The notes beneath the pieces were generated by a model. That model ran no database searches, was not told the DNA's origin, and saw only the letters and a list, made by a program, of their open reading frames with translations. The translations under genes and the position numbers were made by a program. A stretch of 8,893 bases of DNA. Origin: Bifidobacterium breve. Its GTDB lineage: Bacteria > Actinomycetota > Thermoleophilia > Miltoncostaeales > Miltoncostaeaceae. Where the stretch lies: positions 1-8,893 of the forward strand of contig CAMCOB010000048.1 of NCBI GenBank assembly GCA_945876305.1. The letters are read 5' to 3'. Below are positions 4,830-8,893 of this stretch, piece by piece; position 1 is the first letter of the stretch, and each line of letters opens with the position of its first letter.

Positions 4830-6032
4830 ATGACGGCATTCGCCTGGATCATCACGCTCATCGCGCTGGGCGTGGCCACGTTGGCCATCATCTCCGCCCG
4901 CCGCGCCGCGGCATCGGCGGGCGATCCCTTGGCTCCGGGTCCCGTTGCGGATGATCCCCACGACGAGGCCCGGCTGTCGGCCGTGTTCGCGGCGCTGCCG
5001 GTGGCCAGCGTGCGTGTGGATGCGGGCGCGATCATTACTGCTGTGAACCCGGCCGCGCTCGCCACCTTCCCATTCCTTGATGACGGGCTGGGAATTCTTG
5101 AGGCATTTGGCGACCACCAACTGTCCGCCCGGGTGCGTGACGCCGTGCGCACCGGCGACCCCGCGCGGTTCGATCTGCGTCTGTTTGTGGAGGGGCGCCG
5201 CACATTCAGGGTGATCCTTGCCCCATTCGATGTGGAGGGCGAGCGCGAGGTGCTCATTACGCTCACCGACACCAGCGAGGCCACCGCGTATCAGGAGCTG
5301 CGCTCCCAGTTTGTGGCCAATGTGTCGCACGAGCTGCGCACTCCACTCACAGGGCTTCGCGGAATGCTCGAGGCGCTCGAGGACCCGGAGATGCCGCTTG
5401 AAGTGCGCGACGACTTCGTACGTCGATCACGGTTGGAGGCCGAGCACCTTGAGGCGCTCATCGACGACATCCTGTTTCTGTCGGAGCTTGAGGCAGCGCA
5501 GGGCGATCCGCTGGGAGAGCGCAGCGACGTGGCGTCGGCCGCGCCCAAGGTGATCTCCGTACTCGAGGGTGAGGCGGGCGAGCAAGGTGTGACGTTGATC
5601 AATGAGACCGGCGAGCCCATGTGGACGCCGCTCACCGATCGCATGACGCAGATGGTGGTGCGGAACCTGCTGGAGAATGCGGTGCGGTACGCGGGCCCCG
5701 GTGCCACTGCGGTGCTGCGCGCCCGGCGCGTGGGCGACTGCGTGGCCATCGAGGTGGAAGACAACGGGATGGGGATCGCCGAGAAGGATCTTCCCCACGT
5801 GTTCGAGCGCTTCTACCGGGCAGATCCATCGAGATCACGCAAGCTTGGCGGCACGGGGCTGGGCCTGTCGATCGTCAAGCACATCGCCGACCGGCTGGGT
5901 GGCGAGGCCGAGATGACCTCGCGCGAGGGATTCGGCACCACCGTGCGGGTGATCGTGCCCGCAGCGGAGCCCCCGGTGACCGACGTCCCCGGTGACGATG
6001 CGGGGTATCCCGCTGCCCGCGACCGCTGGTAA
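4830..6032 (+). CDS. Membrane-anchored sensor histidine kinase (PhoR-like)
   Basis: A 400-residue kinase. One N-terminal helix (about 3-22) anchors it, with no room for a large outside domain. A PAS-like region follows (about 47-150; AVFAALPVASVRVDAGAIIT, AVNPAA). The dimerisation/phosphoacceptor region has FVANVSHELRTPL (161-173) with the phosphorylated His at 167. The ATPase domain shows the N-box VVRNLLENAVRYA (276-288), G1 DNGMGI (311-316), F-box FERFYRAD (325-332) and G2 GTGLGLS (341-347). All catalytic motifs are intact. The PAS plus kinase layout resembles PhoR, but no pho or pst gene is present and no response regulator lies on either side, so partner and signal are unknown. The first ATG follows GGGGAG at 4813-4818. 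Confidence 0.92.
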   Translation: MTAFAWIITLIALGVATLAIISARRAAASAGDPLAPGPVADDPHDEARLSAVFAALPVASVRVDAGAIITAVNPAALATFPFLDDGLGILEAFGDHQLSARVRDAVRTGDPARFDLRLFVEGRRTFRVILAPFDVEGEREVLITLTDTSEATAYQELRSQFVANVSHELRTPLTGLRGMLEALEDPEMPLEVRDDFVRRSRLEAEHLEALIDDILFLSELEAAQGDPLGERSDVASAAPKVISVLEGEAGEQGVTLINETGEPMWTPLTDRMTQMVVRNLLENAVRYAGPGATAVLRARRVGDCVAIEVEDNGMGIAEKDLPHVFERFYRADPSRSRKLGGTGLGLSIVKHIADRLGGEAEMTSREGFGTTVRVIVPAAEPPVTDVPGDDAGYPAARDRW

Positions 6033-6045
6033 CGTCAAATGCATC

Positions 6046-6091
6046 GGGCGTCCCATCGGACGCCCTCGCCGCGTCCGGAGGCGATGCGGCG
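6046..6091. terminator. Two adjacent hairpins after the kinase gene
   Basis: GGGCGTCC (6046-6053), loop CATC and GGACGCCC (6058-6065) make a perfect 8-bp stem 13 bases after the kinase stop. A second stem pairs CGCCGC (6067-6072) with GCGGCG (6086-6091). Neither is followed by a T-run. They could end the kinase transcript or sit in the leader of the sugar genes if a promoter lies before them; TAACGT at 6030-6035 is a weak -10 candidate. The 82-base gap is the main break between the upstream and sugar gene groups. Confidence 0.45.
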
Positions 6092-6114
6092 ATTCGTGCT
6101 CCAGGAAGGATTTG

Positions 6115-7221
6115 ATGGGTATTCCGCTCATGGACATCCGGGCCCAGTACGCGCCACTCCGTGCGCAGCTGGATGCCGAGATCACGGACATCCTCGACAC
6201 CGGCACCTTCATTCTGGGTCCCCGCGTGAAGGCAATCGAGTCCGAGGTGTCGGCGCGCCTCGGTAACCGTCCCTGCGTGGGCGTGGCCAACGGCACCGAC
6301 GCCCTCGTCATCGCCCTGCAGGCGCTGGGGGTGGGCCCTGGCGATGAGGTCATCACCACGCCGTACACCTTCTATGCCACGGCCGAGGCCATCGCGCGCC
6401 ACGGTGCGGTACCGGTATTTGTCGACATCGACCCCGATTCGGCCTGCATCGATCCGGATCTGATCGAGGCAAAGATCACCGACAAGACCAAGGTGATCAT
6501 CCCGGTGCACATCTTCGGGCACCCGGCATCGATGACCACCATCCTCACCACCGCCGCCGAGAACGGTTTGTCGGTGATCGAGGATGCGGCACAGGCGTTT
6601 GGCGCCGCCGATGGCGAATGGGCCGTGGGAACCATGGGCGACGTCGCCACCATCTCGTTCTTTCCCACCAAGAACTTTCCGGGCATTGGCGATGGGGGCA
6701 TGGTGGTGTGCCGCGACGCTGCGCTCGGTGACCTGGTGCGGCGCCTGCGCTTTCATGGGTCGGAGGACAAGCAGACCTTCACCGAGGTGGGGTACAACTC
6801 GCGCCTCGACGAGATTCAGGCCGCTGCCGTGCGCACGTTCCTGCCCCACGTGAATGACTGGAACGACCGCCGCCGCCAGGTGGCCGACTGGTACCGCGAG
6901 TGCGGCCTGGGTGAGCATGTGACGCTGCCGGTGGAGAAGGACGCCGCGCGCCACATCTACCACCTGTACGTCATCCGTCACCCCGAGCGCGACCGCATAC
7001 GCGAGATGCTGGTCGAGGAGGGCATCGGTGCCGCTGCGTACTACGGCATACCGATGCACCTTCAGCCGGTGTTCAAGGATCTTGGTTACTCGGTGGGCGA
7101 CCTGCCGGTGGCCGAGGAGTGGGCGCGGACCGGCCTCGCAATTCCCATGCACCCCAATCTCACGCGGGAGCAGGTGGAGGAGGTCGTGGCCGCCACCGGC
7201 CGCGCTGTGTCGCGCCTGTAG
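6115..7221 (+). CDS. DegT/DnrJ/EryC1/StrS-family sugar aminotransferase
   Basis: A 368-residue PLP-dependent aminotransferase of normal family length. It transfers an amino group, usually from glutamate, to a keto nucleotide sugar. Motifs in order: GPRVKAIESE near the N-terminus; VANGTDAL (57-64) for phosphate binding; TPYTFYATA (82-90); EDAAQAFGA (156-164) with Asp157 contacting the PLP ring nitrogen; FPTKNFPGIGDGG (183-195) with Lys186 as the PLP Schiff-base lysine; and GYNSRLDEIQAA (226-237). DAAQAFGA and PTKN resemble WbpE/WlbC-type enzymes acting on 3-keto sugars, but a 4-keto substrate from the nearby dehydratase is equally possible. ATG 6115 has AGGAAGGA ending five bases before it; longer in-frame readings overlap the kinase end. 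It opens the surface-sugar group. Confidence 0.92.
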   Translation: MGIPLMDIRAQYAPLRAQLDAEITDILDTGTFILGPRVKAIESEVSARLGNRPCVGVANGTDALVIALQALGVGPGDEVITTPYTFYATAEAIARHGAVPVFVDIDPDSACIDPDLIEAKITDKTKVIIPVHIFGHPASMTTILTTAAENGLSVIEDAAQAFGAADGEWAVGTMGDVATISFFPTKNFPGIGDGGMVVCRDAALGDLVRRLRFHGSEDKQTFTEVGYNSRLDEIQAAAVRTFLPHVNDWNDRRRQVADWYRECGLGEHVTLPVEKDAARHIYHLYVIRHPERDRIREMLVEEGIGAAAYYGIPMHLQPVFKDLGYSVGDLPVAEEWARTGLAIPMHPNLTREQVEEVVAATGRAVSRL

Positions 7222-7227
7222 GACACC

Positions 7228-7236
7228 GGAAGGAGG
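7228..7236 (+). promoter_or_regulatory. Strong ribosome binding site marking an ATC start
   Basis: GGAAGGAGG is the closest match to the anti-Shine-Dalgarno sequence in the window. The codon six bases downstream is ATC 7243, exactly where the DUF354 family N-terminus begins. The first conventional start in this frame (GTG 7279) is 42 bases away, too far for this site to serve it. Confidence 0.7.
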
Positions 7237-7242
7237 CCCGCA

Positions 7243-8295
7243 ATCCGGGTCTGGGTCGATGTCACCAACTCTCCGCACGTGCTCATATTCCGGCCGATCA
7301 TCCGGCGGCTGGAAGCACGTGGGCATGAGGTGGTCGTTACCTCGCGCGACTTCGCGCAGACCATCGGTCTGCTTGACCGGTATGGAATTCCGCACCGTCC
7401 CATGGGGGCGCACGGTGGCGGCGGGCTCGGGGGCAAGGCCCGGGCGATGACCTCGCGGTCATCTGCCCTTGCCAAGATGGTGCGACAGGAGCACTTCGAT
7501 CTGGCCGTGGCCCACGGCAGCACCGACCAGCCCGTGGTCGCCCGTCTCGCCGGGATCCCCCAGGTCACAATGTTCGACTACGAGTACGCCGTGGCGATGC
7601 ACCACCTCAATGGCCGTTTCGCCACGCGGGTGCTGGTGCCCGATGCCATTCCCGAGCGCGCACTCGCCCGGTATGGCATCAGATCACCCAAACTCATCCG
7701 CTACCCGGGACTCAAGGAGGAGTACTACCTCGCCGACGAGATCCCCGATCCCTCCGGCGTGGTCGCCGAACTGGGGCTCGATCCGGATCTGGTGACGGTG
7801 GTGCTGCGGCCACCTCCGGAGGTGACCCTGTACCACCGGGGAGCGTCCACTGACGTATTTGCACAGGTGGTCGATCGGCTGGAAGCGGAGCGCCCGCACG
7901 TGCAGACGGTGGTACTGCCACGCACCCAGGAGCAACGCGAGGCCCTCACCGCCCGCGGCTTCATGGTTCCCGAGCAGGCGGTGGATGGCCCCGGGCTCAT
8001 CGCCGCATCCGACCTGGTGGTGAGCGCCGGCGGCACCATGAACCGTGAGGCCGTCGCGCTGGGAGTGCCGGCCTACAGCCCATTCGCCGGGCGCCTGGGC
8101 GCGGTTGACGCCCGCCTCATCGAGGAGGGGCGCCTGCATCGGCTGGAGGACGCCCATGATCTGGCGTTTGTGCGGCGCGAGCGCACCGCCGCACCGCCAA
8201 TGCGCGATCCAGACCTGCTGCTCGAACTCATTCTGGGTGCCCGTGATACCGCGAAACGTTCCCGCGCAGGGGACCCGGCTACCATGGGCGCCTGA
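7243..8295 (+). CDS. DUF354 family protein (MurG/epimerase-like), apparent ATC start
   Basis: A 350-residue protein if read from ATC 7243. The N-terminus (M)RVWVDVTNSPHVLIFRPIIR is the family hallmark, normally MRIWxDxTNSPHV. Other conserved parts are AHGSTDQPVVARLAGIP (90-106), RYPGLKEEYYL (153-163) and GGTMNREAVALGVPAYS (263-279), running on to GRLGAVDARLIEEGRL. The fold is thought to be GT-B-like, as in MurG and UDP-GlcNAc 2-epimerase, and these genes recur in surface-glycan clusters; the reaction is not firmly known. No ATG, GTG or TTG lies between the in-frame TAG at 7219 and GTG 7279, and starting there would delete the first strand and the TNSPH motif. It starts 21 bases after the aminotransferase, and its TGA overlaps the next ATG. 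Confidence 0.85.
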   Translation: MRVWVDVTNSPHVLIFRPIIRRLEARGHEVVVTSRDFAQTIGLLDRYGIPHRPMGAHGGGGLGGKARAMTSRSSALAKMVRQEHFDLAVAHGSTDQPVVARLAGIPQVTMFDYEYAVAMHHLNGRFATRVLVPDAIPERALARYGIRSPKLIRYPGLKEEYYLADEIPDPSGVVAELGLDPDLVTVVLRPPPEVTLYHRGASTDVFAQVVDRLEAERPHVQTVVLPRTQEQREALTARGFMVPEQAVDGPGLIAASDLVVSAGGTMNREAVALGVPAYSPFAGRLGAVDARLIEEGRLHRLEDAHDLAFVRRERTAAPPMRDPDLLLELILGARDTAKRSRAGDPATMGA

Positions 8296-8893
8296 TGAGT
8301 GAGCGCTTCATCAGCCCCGCGTGGCGTGGGCACCTCCACCGTTTGGGACAGGTCTCATCTGACCTGGTGCTCATTTCGCTGGCGTGGTGGCTGGCATTCG
8401 TGGTGCGTTTCGACGGCGAGGTGCCGGGCCGTTACGACAAGTTGTTCCTCGTCACGCTCGGCGTGGTGGTGGGCCTGAAGATCGCGGTCTTCGTGGCGTT
8501 CCGCTTCTACACCCGCTGGTGGCGGTTTACCGGCATTCAGGATCTCGAGCAGATCGTCATCGCGTGCGTGGCGGCCAGCCTGCTGGTGATTACGGTGCTC
8601 ACCATCTGGCGCCCCGGCGGTTTTGAGGCCGTGCCGCGCGGTGTGTTTGTGCTCGACTTCCTGTTCGCCGTCGTGCTCGTGGGTGGCATGCGGTTTGCCG
8701 TGCGATCGGTGATGGAGCGATCGGGCCGCGGTGGTGCACTGGCGAAGGGGCGCCCCGTCCTCGTATGCGGTGCCGGCTCGGCAGCCAACTCGCTTCTGCG
8801 CGACATGCGTCGAGATGCATCGCTGGGCTACACGCCGGTGGGGCTCATCGACGACGACCCGCGTAAGGCCGGCCTGCGCGTGGGTGGCGTGAA
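8295..8893 (+). CDS. WbpM/PglF/CapD-like nucleotide-sugar dehydratase, N-terminal part (partial)
   Basis: A frame open from ATG 8295 to the window end: 199 codons of a protein usually about 600 residues long. The visible part is the membrane domain and the start of the first Rossmann region. Helices lie at about 18-38, 50-70, 86-104 and 114-134. Between helices 2 and 3 is FYTRWWRFTGIQDLEQIV, typical of the family. Then VLVCGAGSAANSLLRDM (155-171) carries the GxGxxA nucleotide-binding loop, and GYTPVGLIDDDPRKAG follows. Full-length members usually carry a C-terminal SDR domain that makes UDP-4-keto-6-deoxy sugars for O-antigen, capsule or protein glycans; that part is outside the window. The start overlaps the previous stop (TGATG at 8293-8297), indicating translational coupling. 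Confidence 0.88.
   Translation, partial: MSERFISPAWRGHLHRLGQVSSDLVLISLAWWLAFVVRFDGEVPGRYDKLFLVTLGVVVGLKIAVFVAFRFYTRWWRFTGIQDLEQIVIACVAASLLVITVLTIWRPGGFEAVPRGVFVLDFLFAVVLVGGMRFAVRSVMERSGRGGALAKGRPVLVCGAGSAANSLLRDMRRDASLGYTPVGLIDDDPRKAGLRVGGV

Noticed and set aside
4577..5330. Two overlapping minus-strand open frames of about 190-235 codons
   Set aside because: Antisense to the DedA and kinase genes, compositionally biased toward Ser/Arg/Ala, with no family features.
5875..7413. A 512-codon minus-strand open frame opposite the kinase end, the aminotransferase and part of DUF354
   Set aside because: Low-complexity His/Arg/Gly-rich product with no recognisable motif, entirely antisense to genes with intact catalytic motifs. 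Long antisense frames are common in GC-rich DNA.

Overview
The window is GC-rich, gene-dense bacterial DNA with short intergenic gaps. It mixes ATG, GTG and TTG starts, and several genes have AGGAGG-like ribosome binding sites. A GYD-domain protein, small four-helix membrane proteins with an LPW motif, a small MGLxDKAKEAA coiled-coil protein and a DUF354 protein together suggest an uncultured actinobacterial lineage, perhaps Thermoleophilia-like. That placement rests on gene style only, with no phylogenetic marker.

Layout. (1) 1-352: the 3' end of a plus-strand SRPBCC gene, then a 267-base intergenic region of interleaved inverted repeats around a GC hairpin. It faces a full-length, nearly identical SRPBCC gene end on the minus strand. 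(2) 353-1261, minus strand: the SRPBCC gene and, 12 bases upstream of it, a four-helix membrane protein, probably one operon. (3) 1262-1355: a divergent promoter region. (4) 1356-2565, plus: GYD-domain protein, a small one-helix protein and a metallo-beta-lactamase-fold hydrolase, tightly packed. (5) 2621-3862, plus: three tandem paralogues of about 127 residues with four helices and an LKW, LPW or FEW motif after helix 1. The minus-strand gene at 815-1261 resembles them. (6) 3905-6032, plus: coiled-coil protein, DedA-family membrane protein, sensor histidine kinase with no response regulator beside it. (7) 6115-8893, plus: start of a surface-sugar cluster with a DegT-type sugar aminotransferase, a DUF354 protein and the N-terminal part of a WbpM/PglF-like nucleotide-sugar dehydratase that runs off the end.

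How the genes work together. The last three genes are the clearest unit. A membrane dehydratase making a 4-keto-6-deoxy sugar, a PLP aminotransferase that could aminate a keto sugar and a MurG-like DUF354 protein fit the synthesis or transfer of an amino sugar for an envelope glycan. The DedA protein (lipid carrier or phospholipid handling) and the kinase just upstream would suit an envelope theme, but the link is only by proximity.

Most unusual points: two genes lack an ATG/GTG/TTG start where homology and a good ribosome binding site put one (CTG at 3080, ATC at 7243); the intergenic repeat at 137-296 has its elements inverted one by one and its cassettes swapped between arms; and four related LPW-type membrane proteins lie within about 3 kb.
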